A stretch of DNA of 64,000 nucleotides from Pseudoduganella plicata (GTDB lineage: Bacteria; Pseudomonadota; Gammaproteobacteria; Burkholderiales; Burkholderiaceae_D): contig NZ_CP038026.1 of NCBI RefSeq assembly GCF_004421005.1, forward strand, positions 2,542,001-2,606,000. Direction: 5' to 3'. Numbering within the stretch: position 1 is the stretch's first letter; the number at the start of each line of letters is the position of its first letter. The notes under the pieces are model-generated. The model saw only the letters and a program-made list of their open reading frames with translations, did not search any database and had not been told where the DNA came from. A program made the position numbers and the translations under genes. Shown here one piece after another: positions 26,455 to 36,011 of this stretch.

Positions 26455-29400
26455 ATGCGTATCGTAATCGACCTTCAGTCGTGCCAGGACGGCACCGCCC
26501 ATGACGCCGCCGCCGTGCTGGCGCAAGCGCAGCAGCTGGCCGCCGATGCGCGCGCCCACACCGTGCTGGTCGCGCTCAGCGCCGCCTATCCCGACAGTAT
26601 CGATACGCTGCGCCACGCCTTTGCCGGTTTGCTCCCGCCGACGCAAGTGCTCACCTGGGCCATGCCGGCAGAGGACGGCCCGTGGCAACAGCATGCGGCG
26701 CAGGCGTTGCGTACCGCCTTCCTGGCGTCGCTCGACGCCGATGCGATCTACCTGCCCGGGCTGTTCGACCATCCGCCCGTGGGCGCCGCCGTGCAGGTGC
26801 TGCCGGCGCCGGTTCCCGGTGTAGCGTGCATCGTCGGCGTCGGCGACGCCGCTGCCCTGCTGGCCGCGGACACGTCGCCCAAACACGCCGCGCGCCGCCT
26901 GCTGCTGCAGCACACGACACTGGTGCTGGCGCGGCGCGAAGCGGAAGTGCGCCATCTTGGCCCGCTGCTGCCGCATGCCCGCGTCGCCGTCCAGCCGGCC
27001 GATGCCGCAGGATTCTGGGACATGGCCGAAGCCATCGCGGCCGAGCAGCCGGCCGTCACGCCAACGCAGCGCCCGCGCCTGGCGTTCGTGTCGCCGCTGC
27101 CGCCGGAAAAATCGGGCATCGCCGACTACAGTTTCGAGGTAATAGGCGAACTGGCCGCGCACTACGACATCGAACTGGTCGTCACGCCTGGCGCCGCGCC
27201 GCTCGCGCCCGACAGCGCGCTGGCCCGCTTCCCCGTGCGCAGCGCGGACTGGTTCCTGCAGAACGGCGCCGGCTACGACCGCGTGCTGTACCACTTCGGC
27301 AATTCGAACTACCACAAGCACATGTTCGCGCTGCTGGAGCGCCATCCTGGTACTGTCGTGCTGCACGATTTCTACCTGTCCGGGGTGCTGGACAACATGG
27401 AGCGCGATGGCGACGTGCCGGAAGCGTTCCTGCGCGCGCTGTATGCGTCGCACGGCCACCCTGCCCTGCACCACCACGCGGAGCACGGCCGCAATCCCGC
27501 CATCTGGGCCTATCCGTGCAATCTGCCTGTGCTGCGCCAGGCGGCCGGCGTCATCGTGCACAGCGATTTCTCGCGACGGCTGGCCGAGCGCTGGTATGGC
27601 CCGGGCAGCGCCGAAGGCTGGCGTACGTTGCCGCTGCTGCGTGGCGGCGCCCCAAGCGATCCGGCGGCGTTCCGCGCCGGGGCGCGCCGGGCGCTGGGCA
27701 TCGCCGACGGCGACTACATCGTCACGTCGTTCGGCATGCTGGGCGCGACCAAACTGAACGACCGCCTGCTGGACGCCTTCCTGGCGTCGCCGCTGGGGCA
27801 GGATCCACGCTGCCGTCTGGTCTTCGTGGGCGAGAACGAAAGCGGTCCTTATGGCCGCGAACTGGCGCGCCGCATCGGCACACTGGGCGAGAAGGTGCGC
27901 ATCACCGGTTTTGTGAGCGGCACCGATTACGCCCGCTGGCTGGCCGCCAGCGACACGGCCGTGCAGCTGCGCGCGCAGACGCGCGGCGAGACGTCGGCCT
28001 CGGTGCTGGACTGCCTGCTGCACGGCGTGGCGACCGTCATCAATGCGCACGGCGCCTCGGCCGACCTGCCGGACGACGTGCTGGTGAAACTGGAAGACGG
28101 ATTCGAAACGGCCGACCTGGCCGCAGCGCTGGCGGCCCTGCACGCGGACGCGCAGGCCCGCCTGGCGCTGGGCGAAAAAGCACGCGCCTACGTCGCGCGC
28201 GAACACAGCCCGGCGCAAGTGGGCCGCCTGTATCACGAGGCGATCGAACACTTCGCCACGCACAGCGCGCCCGCGCACTACCGCCGCATGGTCGGCACGC
28301 TGACGGCACCGGACACGCCGCGTCCGCCGGGCGAGGCGGCGCTGATCGATCTGGCCGGCCTGATCGCCCTCAACGCGCCGCCGGGCAACCGCGGCGCCGC
28401 GCCGCGCCAGCTGTTCGTCGACATCTCGGCGCTGGTGCAAACGGATCACAAGACGGGCATCCAGCGGGTCGTGCGCAGCGTGCTGCTGGCACTGCTGAAG
28501 GATCCGCCGCCCGGCCTGCGCGTGGAACCCGTGTACAGCGAAGGCAACATGCATTGCTACCGCTACGCGCGCAACTTCACGTTCCGCATGCTGGGCGGCC
28601 AGGCGCCGCAGCTGGAGGATGCGCCCGTCGAACTGACGGCTGGCGACATCTTCCTGGGCCTGGACCTGGCCTCGAACATCACCACGCAGAATGAAGCGCA
28701 ACTGCTGCGCATGCGGCGCCACGGCGTGCAGGTGTGGTTCGTCATCTACGACCTGCTGCCGCTGCTGCTGCCGCACGCGTTCCCGTACGGGACCGGCAAA
28801 TACTACGGCGACTACGTCAACACGATCACGCTGGTGGCGGACGGCATTGTCGCCATCTCGCAGTCGGTGGCGCAGGAGCTGCACGAGCTGCTGGCCAGCC
28901 GGCCGAACCGCCGCGCCACGCCATTAAAACTGGGTTACTTCCACCTGGGCGCGGACATCGATGCCAGTGCCCCGTCGACCGGCCTGCCGGACGACTCGGA
29001 CCAGGTCTTCGCCGCCGTGCAGGCCGCGCCGACCTTGCTGATGGTCGGCACGCTGGAGCCGCGCAAGGGGCAAGCCCAGGCGCTGGCCGCCTGCGAGCTG
29101 CTGTGGGAGCGCAATGTCGCCGTCAACCTCGTCATCGTCGGCAAGAACGGCTGGCTGATGGATGCGCTGGCCAAGCGCCTGGAAACCCATCCGCAGCGAG
29201 GCCGCCGGTTGTTCTGGCTGCCGGGCGTGTCGGACGAGATGCTGACGCGCCTGTACGCCACGTCGTCCGCGCTGCTGGCCGCCTCCGAAGGCGAAGGCTT
29301 CGGCCTGCCGCTGATCGAAGCGGCACAAAAGGGATTGGCGGTGATCGCGCGCGATATCCCCGTCTTCCGCGAAGTGGCGGGCGACCATGCCTACTACTTC

Positions 29401-30792
29401 GAAGGCAAGGAGCCGGCGCAACTGGCCGGCGCCATCGATAGCTGGCTGGCGCTGCATCACGCAGGCCAGGCACCCGGATCGGAACGAATGCCATGGCTGA
29501 CGTGGCAGCAAAGCGCGCAGCAATTGATGGAAGCCGTCGTGCACGGCCGTATCCACGCGCGCGTGGAAGGCGGCGACATCGCGCCGCAACTGCTGGTGGA
29601 CGTCTCGGCCATCGCCCGCGACGACCTGCGCACGGGCATCCAGCGCGTCGTGCGCGCCCAGTTGTGGGAGCTGCTGCGGCTGCCCACCACGCGGTTCCAG
29701 GTCCACCCGGTCTACCTGACCGATGACGGCGGGCGCTGGCACTACCGCTACGCGCGCCGCTACGAGCATACCCTGCTGGGCACCGACAACCATGGCGTTG
29801 TCGACGACGACGTCAAGGTGGGGCACGGCGACGTGTTCTACGCACCGGACTTCTTCCCCGGCGCCGTCACCGAGGCGGCCAACACGGGGCTGTATGCGCG
29901 CTGGCGCGCCGCTGGCGTTTCCGTCAACTTCCTGATCCACGACCTGCTGCCGGTGCTGCGGCCGGATTACTTCCCACCGCGCACGGATACCGTGTTCCGG
30001 CACTGGCTGATGGCCATCGTCGCCAACGCGGACCGGCTGATCTGCATCAGCGCCGCGGTGGCCGACGAGACGCGCGCGTGGCTCGGCGAACACCTGCCGG
30101 ACCGGCCGCTGCCCGAACTGGCGGTCGTGCACCACGGAGCCGACATCGACGCGTCGCGCCCCAGCATGGGTCTGCCGGACGACGCGCCGGCCGTGCTGGC
30201 CGACATCGCCGCCGTGCCGTCGTTCCTGATGGTGGGCACGATCGAGCCGCGCAAGGGCCATATGCAGGCGCTGGACGCGTTCGAGCAGCTGTGGGCGCGG
30301 GGCGTGGACGTGCGGCTGACGATCGTCGGCGGCGAAGGCTGGAAAGGCCTGCCGGACAACCAGCGCCGCACGATCCCCGCGATTATCGCCCGCCTGGCGC
30401 ACCACCCCGAGCTGGGCCGCCGCCTGCACTGGCTGCGCGGCATCAGCGATGAATACCTGGAAGCGGTGTACCAGGCCAGCGCCTGCCTGCTGGTACCCAG
30501 CGAAGGCGAAGGCTTCGGCCTGCCGCTGATCGAGGCGGCACGCCACGGCCTGCCCGTGATCGCGCGCGACCTGCCAGTGTTCCGCGAAGTGGCGGCCGAG
30601 CATGCGCATTATTTCAGCGGTGCCGATGGCGCCGACCTCGCCGGCTCGATCGAAAGCTGGCTGGCACTGCACCGCAGCGGCACTGCCGCCACGTCGCAAG
30701 GCATGTCCTGGCAGACGTGGGCCAGCAATGCGCGGCAACTGGGCGAGCTGCTGTTCGGCCCGGGCGCCATCACGGAGATCCACCCGACATGA
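26455..30792 (+). CDS. Three-domain GT4-type glycosyltransferase
   Basis: A 1,445-residue cytoplasmic protein with three glycosyltransferase modules. Module 1 (~195-605) contains LAFVSPLPPEKSGIADYS and a GT-B C-terminal half (ITSFGMLGATK-like region, RAQTRGETSASVLDCL). Modules 2 (~650-1020) and 3 (~1045-1430) are clear duplicates: each has a KTGIQRVVR or RTGIQRVVR start, an ISxxDLLPxLxP stretch, a VGT(L/I)EPRKG motif and the donor-binding EGEGFGLPLIEAA. The ATG at 26455 is preferred over a TTG 6 bases upstream. It starts 2 bases after the FkbM stop. A multi-module enzyme like this probably adds several sugars of a repeat unit; which sugars is unknown. Confidence 0.88.
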   Translation: MRIVIDLQSCQDGTAHDAAAVLAQAQQLAADARAHTVLVALSAAYPDSIDTLRHAFAGLLPPTQVLTWAMPAEDGPWQQHAAQALRTAFLASLDADAIYLPGLFDHPPVGAAVQVLPAPVPGVACIVGVGDAAALLAADTSPKHAARRLLLQHTTLVLARREAEVRHLGPLLPHARVAVQPADAAGFWDMAEAIAAEQPAVTPTQRPRLAFVSPLPPEKSGIADYSFEVIGELAAHYDIELVVTPGAAPLAPDSALARFPVRSADWFLQNGAGYDRVLYHFGNSNYHKHMFALLERHPGTVVLHDFYLSGVLDNMERDGDVPEAFLRALYASHGHPALHHHAEHGRNPAIWAYPCNLPVLRQAAGVIVHSDFSRRLAERWYGPGSAEGWRTLPLLRGGAPSDPAAFRAGARRALGIADGDYIVTSFGMLGATKLNDRLLDAFLASPLGQDPRCRLVFVGENESGPYGRELARRIGTLGEKVRITGFVSGTDYARWLAASDTAVQLRAQTRGETSASVLDCLLHGVATVINAHGASADLPDDVLVKLEDGFETADLAAALAALHADAQARLALGEKARAYVAREHSPAQVGRLYHEAIEHFATHSAPAHYRRMVGTLTAPDTPRPPGEAALIDLAGLIALNAPPGNRGAAPRQLFVDISALVQTDHKTGIQRVVRSVLLALLKDPPPGLRVEPVYSEGNMHCYRYARNFTFRMLGGQAPQLEDAPVELTAGDIFLGLDLASNITTQNEAQLLRMRRHGVQVWFVIYDLLPLLLPHAFPYGTGKYYGDYVNTITLVADGIVAISQSVAQELHELLASRPNRRATPLKLGYFHLGADIDASAPSTGLPDDSDQVFAAVQAAPTLLMVGTLEPRKGQAQALAACELLWERNVAVNLVIVGKNGWLMDALAKRLETHPQRGRRLFWLPGVSDEMLTRLYATSSALLAASEGEGFGLPLIEAAQKGLAVIARDIPVFREVAGDHAYYFEGKEPAQLAGAIDSWLALHHAGQAPGSERMPWLTWQQSAQQLMEAVVHGRIHARVEGGDIAPQLLVDVSAIARDDLRTGIQRVVRAQLWELLRLPTTRFQVHPVYLTDDGGRWHYRYARRYEHTLLGTDNHGVVDDDVKVGHGDVFYAPDFFPGAVTEAANTGLYARWRAAGVSVNFLIHDLLPVLRPDYFPPRTDTVFRHWLMAIVANADRLICISAAVADETRAWLGEHLPDRPLPELAVVHHGADIDASRPSMGLPDDAPAVLADIAAVPSFLMVGTIEPRKGHMQALDAFEQLWARGVDVRLTIVGGEGWKGLPDNQRRTIPAIIARLAHHPELGRRLHWLRGISDEYLEAVYQASACLLVPSEGEGFGLPLIEAARHGLPVIARDLPVFREVAAEHAHYFSGADGADLAGSIESWLALHRSGTAATSQGMSWQTWASNARQLGELLFGPGAITEIHPT

Positions 30793-32240
30793 CCGACATT
30801 GACCTGACCGCGTCGCAGGCGCGGGTACGCAGCGCCGAACCGCCCCTCGTTGTCGACCTGGACGGCACGCTGATCCACAGCGACATGCTGTGGGAGTCGC
30901 TGATGCTGTTCCTGCGCCTGCACTTCCTGCAGGCGTGGCGGCTGCCGCTGTGGCTCCTGCGCGGCAAGGCCGGCTTCAAGCATGCGCTGGCCGAGTGGGT
31001 GCAGCCCGATCCCGCCGCCCTGCCCTATGACCGCGACCTGCTCGAGCACATCGCCGCACAACGCGACGCCGGCCGTCACATCGTGCTGGCCACGGGCAGC
31101 CAGCGCCAGCTGGCCGAGAAGATCGCCGCGCACCTGGGCGTGTTCGACGAGGCGTTCGGCACCGACAGCGACGTCAACCTGACGTCGTCGAACAAGGCCG
31201 CCATGCTGGTGAGCCGTTACGGCCAGGGCGGTTTCGACTACATCGGCAATGCGACCGTCGACATCCCGGTGTGGCAGGCCGCGCGCTTCGCGTATTCGGT
31301 CGGCAACAAGCCGTTCCGCCTGGCCGATGGCCGCGCCACCGAGCGCGCCGGCGGCACCCGCTACCACCCGCTGCCGGCGCTGTTCAAGGCCATGCGGCCG
31401 CGCCAGTGGCTGAAAAACCTGCTGGTGTTCGTGCCGATGCTGGCCGGCCATGCGCTCGATGCGGAACATGCGCTGCAGTCGCTGCTGGCGTTTGTCGCGT
31501 TCTCGCTGTGCGCCTCGAGCGCCTACCTCCTCAACGACGCACTGGATGCGCCGGACGACCGGCTGCATCCGACCAAATGCAAGCGCCCGATTGCCGCCGG
31601 CACCCTGCCGCTGGCGCTGGCGGTCGTCGCCAGCCCGCTGCTGGCCATCGTCGCCCTGTCGCTCAGCTTCGCCTTCAGCCCCCTGCTGGGCGCGGCGCTG
31701 ATCCTCTATTTCGTCAGCACGCTGGCCTATTCGTTCCAGCTGAAGCGCATCATGATGATCGACATCGTCGCGCTGTCGCTGCTGTACACGATGCGGGTGC
31801 TGGGTGGCGCCGCGGCGACGGCCATCACGCCGTCGTTCTGGCTGCTGGGCTTTTCGTTCTTCCTGTTCCTCAGCCTTGCGCTGCTGAAGCGTTTCAGCGA
31901 GCTGTACAACCTGCACCAGCGCGGCAAGGACAAGACCAGCGGGCGCGGCTACACGGTATCCGACCGGATGCCGGTGGCCGTCATGGGCATCAACAGCGGC
32001 TTCCTGTCGGTGCTTGTGTTCATCCTGTATTTCAACTCCGACCAGGTGCTGGAGCAGTACGACACGCCGCAGTTCCTGATGGGCGTGGTGCCGCTGCTCG
32101 TGTTCTGGCTGGGCCGCCTGTGGATGCTGGCGTTCCGCGGCCAGGTCAACGAAGACCCGGTGCTGTACGTCAGCAAGGACAAGGTCAGCCTGCTGACGAT
32201 CGCCCTGTGCGTGATCCTGGTCGTCGCCGCCACTTTCTGA
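30789..32240 (+). CDS. HAD hydrolase-UbiA prenyltransferase fusion
   Basis: A 483-residue protein with two domains. Residues ~15-205 are a HAD-like phosphatase: VVDLDGTL nucleophile motif, ATGSQRQ and the DYIGNATVD region. Residues ~215-483 are a polytopic UbiA prenyltransferase with the metal/diphosphate motif NDALDAPDDRLHPTKCKRP. UbiA relatives of the decaprenyl-phosphate phosphoribosyltransferase type transfer 5-phosphoribose from PRPP to a polyprenyl phosphate, and the fused phosphatase would remove the 5-phosphate. The product would be a polyprenyl-phosphoryl pentose donor for periplasmic transferases. The substrate is inferred. The ATG overlaps the previous stop (ATGA). Confidence 0.8.
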   Translation: MTDIDLTASQARVRSAEPPLVVDLDGTLIHSDMLWESLMLFLRLHFLQAWRLPLWLLRGKAGFKHALAEWVQPDPAALPYDRDLLEHIAAQRDAGRHIVLATGSQRQLAEKIAAHLGVFDEAFGTDSDVNLTSSNKAAMLVSRYGQGGFDYIGNATVDIPVWQAARFAYSVGNKPFRLADGRATERAGGTRYHPLPALFKAMRPRQWLKNLLVFVPMLAGHALDAEHALQSLLAFVAFSLCASSAYLLNDALDAPDDRLHPTKCKRPIAAGTLPLALAVVASPLLAIVALSLSFAFSPLLGAALILYFVSTLAYSFQLKRIMMIDIVALSLLYTMRVLGGAAATAITPSFWLLGFSFFLFLSLALLKRFSELYNLHQRGKDKTSGRGYTVSDRMPVAVMGINSGFLSVLVFILYFNSDQVLEQYDTPQFLMGVVPLLVFWLGRLWMLAFRGQVNEDPVLYVSKDKVSLLTIALCVILVVAATF

Positions 32241-32248
32241 GAAAGCCC

Positions 32249-32590
32249 ATGAGCTCCACTCCCGTCGGTTACCTGTGGTGCGGCGCTGCCGCCCTGGCCA
32301 GCGCGCTGTCCACGCTGATGATCAAGTTCTCCTCCCATGCGGGGCCGGACTGGACCCTGCCGCGCCTGGCCTGGCTTGCCGCCGCCATCGCCAGCTATGC
32401 GCTGGGTTTCGCCTGCTATACGCTGGCCCTGCAGAAGCTGCAGATCAGCCTGGCCTATCCCGTCATGACGGCCGTCACCATGGTCCTCGTCACCGTCCTG
32501 GGCTGCGCCGTGCTGCAGGAGCCGCTGGCACCGGCCAAGCTGCTGGGCATCACCCTCATCATCGTCGGCGCCTTCGTGCTGGCGCGTTAA
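32249..32590 (+). CDS. Small four-helix transporter (ArnE/ArnF or SMR-like)
   Basis: A 113-residue membrane protein with four predicted helices (AALASALSTLMIKF, LAWLAAAIASYALGFACY, AYPVMTAVTMVLVTVLG, LLGITLIIVGAFVLAR). This is the EamA/SMR fold of ArnE/ArnF flippase subunits. It lies 8 bases after the UbiA fusion and before GT2 and GtrA genes, so it probably helps move a polyprenyl-phosphate sugar across the inner membrane. A drug-efflux SMR is less likely in this context. Confidence 0.75.
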   Translation: MSSTPVGYLWCGAAALASALSTLMIKFSSHAGPDWTLPRLAWLAAAIASYALGFACYTLALQKLQISLAYPVMTAVTMVLVTVLGCAVLQEPLAPAKLLGITLIIVGAFVLAR

Positions 32591-32603
32591 TCCCATTGTC
32601 ATC

Positions 32604-33581
32604 ATGAGCCAAACCGAACAACTCGTCGCCGTCGTCATCCCCAGCTTCCGGGTCACCCGCCACATTCTCGGCGTGATCGCGTCGATCGGCCCGCAGGTGG
32701 CGCGCATCTACGTGGTGGACGACAAGTGTCCGGACGGCTCCGGGGACTTCGTGGCCGGCCATTGCAACGACCCGCGTGTCGTCATCGTGCGCCATGAGGT
32801 CAACCAGGGCGTCGGCAGCGCCGTCATGAGCGGCTACCGCGCGGCCATCGAGGAGGGCATGAGCGTCATCGTCAAGATCGACGGCGACGGCCAGATGGAC
32901 CCTGGGCTGATCGACAACTTCGTCACGCCGATCCTGCGCGGCGAGGCCGACTACACCAAGGGTAACCGCTTCTTCTATCTGGAAAATATCGGCCGCATGC
33001 CGCCGCTGCGCCTGTTCGGCAATGCCGTGCTGTCGCTGATGACGAAGCTGTCTTCCGGCTACTGGGACCTGTTCGACCCGACCAACGGCTACACGGCCAT
33101 CCACGCGGAAGTGGCGCGCCACCTGCCGTTCGACAAGATCAGCAAGCGCTACTTCTTCGAGACGGACATGCTGTTCCGCCTGAACACGATCTCGGCGGCC
33201 GTCATCGACATTCCGATGGATGCCACGTATGGCGACGAGGTCAGCAATCTGAAGATTTCCAAGATCGTCACCGAGTTCATGCTCAAGCACCTGCGCAACT
33301 TCGGCAAGCGCATCTTCTATAACTACTACCTGCGCAATATGTCGGTTGCGTCGCTGGAATTGCCCCTGGGCCTGCTGTTGCTGATCGGCGGCAGCGTCTT
33401 CGGCGCGGCGCGCTGGATCGCCTCGGCACAGGCCGGCATCCCGACCGGCGCCGGCACCGTCATGGTGGCCGCGCTCCCCGTGATGCTGGGCCTGCAGCTG
33501 ATCCTGGCGTTCGTGGCATACGATATTGCCGCGGTACCGCGGCGGGCGCTGCACGTGGCGCTGCGCCGGCGCAAGCCGTGA
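32604..33581 (+). CDS. GT2 polyprenyl-phosphate glycosyltransferase (DPM/GtrB type)
   Basis: A 325-residue protein. A GT-A domain (~8-225) holds VVIPSFRVTRHI, IYVVDDKCPDGSGD, VKIDGDGQMDP (the DxD metal site, ~92) and TNGYTAI. Two C-terminal membrane helices (~250-310) anchor it. This is the dolichol-phosphate-mannose synthase-like layout of GtrB and ArnC, enzymes that make polyprenyl-phosphate sugars. Its stop overlaps the GtrA start (GTGA), implying tight coupling. Confidence 0.88.
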   Translation: MSQTEQLVAVVIPSFRVTRHILGVIASIGPQVARIYVVDDKCPDGSGDFVAGHCNDPRVVIVRHEVNQGVGSAVMSGYRAAIEEGMSVIVKIDGDGQMDPGLIDNFVTPILRGEADYTKGNRFFYLENIGRMPPLRLFGNAVLSLMTKLSSGYWDLFDPTNGYTAIHAEVARHLPFDKISKRYFFETDMLFRLNTISAAVIDIPMDATYGDEVSNLKISKIVTEFMLKHLRNFGKRIFYNYYLRNMSVASLELPLGLLLLIGGSVFGAARWIASAQAGIPTGAGTVMVAALPVMLGLQLILAFVAYDIAAVPRRALHVALRRRKP

Positions 33582-33988
33582 CGGCCCTGCGCGGCCTCGT
33601 CAGCCGCCGCTTTGCCGTTTATCTCGTGGGGGGCGTGCTGAGCGCGCTGGCCGACGTGGGCACGATGCAGGCATTATTGATGGGAAACGTGCCGGCCGTG
33701 CCGGCCGCCAGCGCCGGCTTCGCCGCTGGCCTGCTGGTCAACTACAGCTTCCATGCCCGCGTGACGTTCCGCGACCTTGCCGGCGGCGGCACCGGCACAG
33801 TGCTGCGCTACCTGTGCCTGGTGCTGGTCAACTATCTGATCACCGTGGCGATGGTGGCGGCCTCCCAGCGCTGGCTGGGGATGGCGATGCCGGGCAAGCT
33901 GCTGTCGATGCCGGTCGTGGCCGTCAACGGCTTCCTGCTCGGCAAGCACTGGATCTTCCGTCAGCGGCTGCCGAACTCCACCGACTGA
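33578..33988 (+). CDS. GtrA-family polyprenyl-phosphate sugar flippase
   Basis: A 136-residue membrane protein with four helices and the GtrA motif order: FAVYLVGGVLSALADVGTMQALL, AGFAAGLLVNYSFHARVTFR, CLVLVNYLITVA, and a terminal GFLLGKHWIFRQR. GtrA-like proteins flip the sugar made by the partner GT2. The start is a GTG overlapping the GT2 stop. Its 3' end overlaps the convergent gene by 28 bases. Confidence 0.88.
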   Translation: MTALRGLVSRRFAVYLVGGVLSALADVGTMQALLMGNVPAVPAASAGFAAGLLVNYSFHARVTFRDLAGGGTGTVLRYLCLVLVNYLITVAMVAASQRWLGMAMPGKLLSMPVVAVNGFLLGKHWIFRQRLPNSTD

Positions 33989-36011
33989 AGGGCCATGCCC
34001 AGCGTGCGCTGGTCCGGTCCCTGGCCGATCGACACGGGCGCCGTCGGCTTCGGCACGTCGATCGTCACTTCCGTCGTATTGCCATCCGTTTCCAGATCGA
34101 AGACCCGGAACTGCTCGCGGATGCCGAGGCGGAAGGAGTCCTGATGAGTGCCCACGCGCAGGATAAAATCTTCCTCTTGATTAGGGCCGAACGCCGTGCC
34201 CTTGATGATCAGGCGCAGCGAGCGCGGCAGCGGGTTGGCGAAACGCAGGCGTACCTGCGGCGCCACCGACCACGCGCCCCACGGTTCGGGCGACGCCAGC
34301 CCGTCCACCGCCGTCAGCACGCCGCTGCCCAGCGGGTTGTCCATGCCGATCCGGGTCAGCGTGCCCTGCGTGGGCTGCAACCGGATCAGCGCGTAGTCGG
34401 AGGTGCGGATTTCCGGCACGATCGTGGCAGGCAGCGGATGCGGTCCGACCACCAGCAGCCAGCGCCGGTTCGGTGGCAGTTCGTTCTTGCGCAGCGGCGC
34501 GCCGGGCGTCAGTTCGATGAAGTCGGCGCCTGCCGTATCGATATGGAACAGCGCGCGCAACAGGCCGCCACCGTCGCCCGCCACCGTCACCCCGGCCACT
34601 TCATCCTTGCTGAGGTAATCGCGCACCATGATGCCGGCCTTGTCGTACTCGCTGGCCGTCTGCTGGCGCGTCATGACCTTGCTGGCGATGAACTGGCCGG
34701 AAAGCAGCGCAAGCGGCAGCAGCACCCAGCCAAACGCGCGCAACCCGAGCTGCGGGCGCCACGCCCAGCAAGCCACCAGCACCAGCTGGATGCACGCCAG
34801 GATCACCAGGCGGCCTTTCGTGTCGGCCAGGATCTCCAGCTCGGGACTGTCGATGAAGCTGGTAGGGAACGTCGGTACCAGCGGTACCGCCACGGCCGCC
34901 ACCAGCGCGGCGGCCAGCACCAGGGCGATGGCGATGCGCCGGCGAGGCGCATCGCGCAACGGCGCAAACGCCAGCAGGATCACGAGCGGCAGGATGAAGT
35001 TGTAGTAGCGCATGTGCAGCCGGTGGCCCTCGCCCGGTGCCGCATCGGCGATGGAGGCGGTATACAGCACCGTCACGCCGACGGCTGCACCCAGCATCAG
35101 CCCGGCGAAGACCTGCGCGCGGGCCAGATCGGGATTGCGCTCCTGGGCCGGCGCCGTCAGGTGCGCGAAATACGTGGCCAGCGGCAGCGCCAGCACCACC
35201 GTCAACGTCAGCAGATGGCCATACAGGCTCGTCAGGGCCGGGCCGATCAGTTTCAGCAGACGGCCGCCCCTTCCGTATTGGTGGCGTGGTTACCGTAGAA
35301 ACTGCCCAGCAGGCCCATGCCCGCGGGCCCCGCCAGCACGTAGCCGATTGCCGTCTTCACCAGCAACGTCGTGACGATCGCCGCGCCGGCCATCGTCACG
35401 AAGCGGCGCAGCCAGCCGTCGCGCTCGCCGGTGAAGCACAGGTAGAACATGAATGCCACCAGCGCGGGCAGCAGGAACAGGCCGTGCACCTTGACCGTGC
35501 ACATGGCGCCCAGCAGCGCGCCTGTCAGCAGGCCGTAGCGCAGTGGCGGCAGGCGGTGACATGCCAGCACCGCATGGGCCAGCACGCAAAAGGCCGTGAA
35601 GTACATGGACTCCGGCATGAAGTAGCCCGTGTACGTGTTGACGGGCATGAGCAGCACGGCAACCGTCAGCGCCTGCGCGACGCCGCGGCTGTACAGCGCC
35701 CTGGCGATTCCATACAGGAACGGCGCGCTGGCCATGTACAGCGCGACGTTCAGGACGCGCGCACAGCCCAGGAAGCCCGGTCCGCAATGGCTGGTCTGGC
35801 CGAACAGTGCAAGATACAGCCAGGATGGCAGGACGGATTCGGCCAGCGGGTACAGGCGGGCCGATTTGCTGTAGAGCCATTCGTCGGCAAACACCATCGG
35901 GTACGCACCCGTGCCGCGCAGCACGAGGTACAGCGACAATACCGCCAGGGCAATGACAAAGCCATGCCGGCGCAGCGGCGTGGAAAACAAACGGATTGAA
36001 GTGGTGGTCAT
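33961..36011 (-). pseudogene. Polytopic GT-C-like membrane protein, frameshifted
   Basis: Two adjacent frames together make one protein of about 680 residues. The N-part (from the ATG at 36011, MTTTSIRLFSTPLRR) has ~8 membrane helices and the GT-C-like acidic loop YPMVFADEWLYSK. It runs into a stop at 35253 after ...NTEGAAVC. The C-part continues in another frame, (G)GRLLKLIGPALTSLYG, and ends with a periplasmic beta domain (FGPNQEEDFILRVGTHQDS). The frames join if one G is added to the GGGG run at about 35267-35270. It may be a real mutation, a phase-variable site or a sequencing error. The start overlaps the stop of the upstream acyltransferase? No: the acyltransferase gene lies downstream in minus-strand order reversed, and its stop shares the ATGA at 36008-36011. 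Confidence 0.75.

Noticed and set aside
26428..28884. An 818-codon minus-strand frame opposite the large glycosyltransferase
   Set aside because: It has the Arg/His/Gln/Ala-rich composition of antisense frames in high-GC DNA, and the plus strand carries clear GT motifs.
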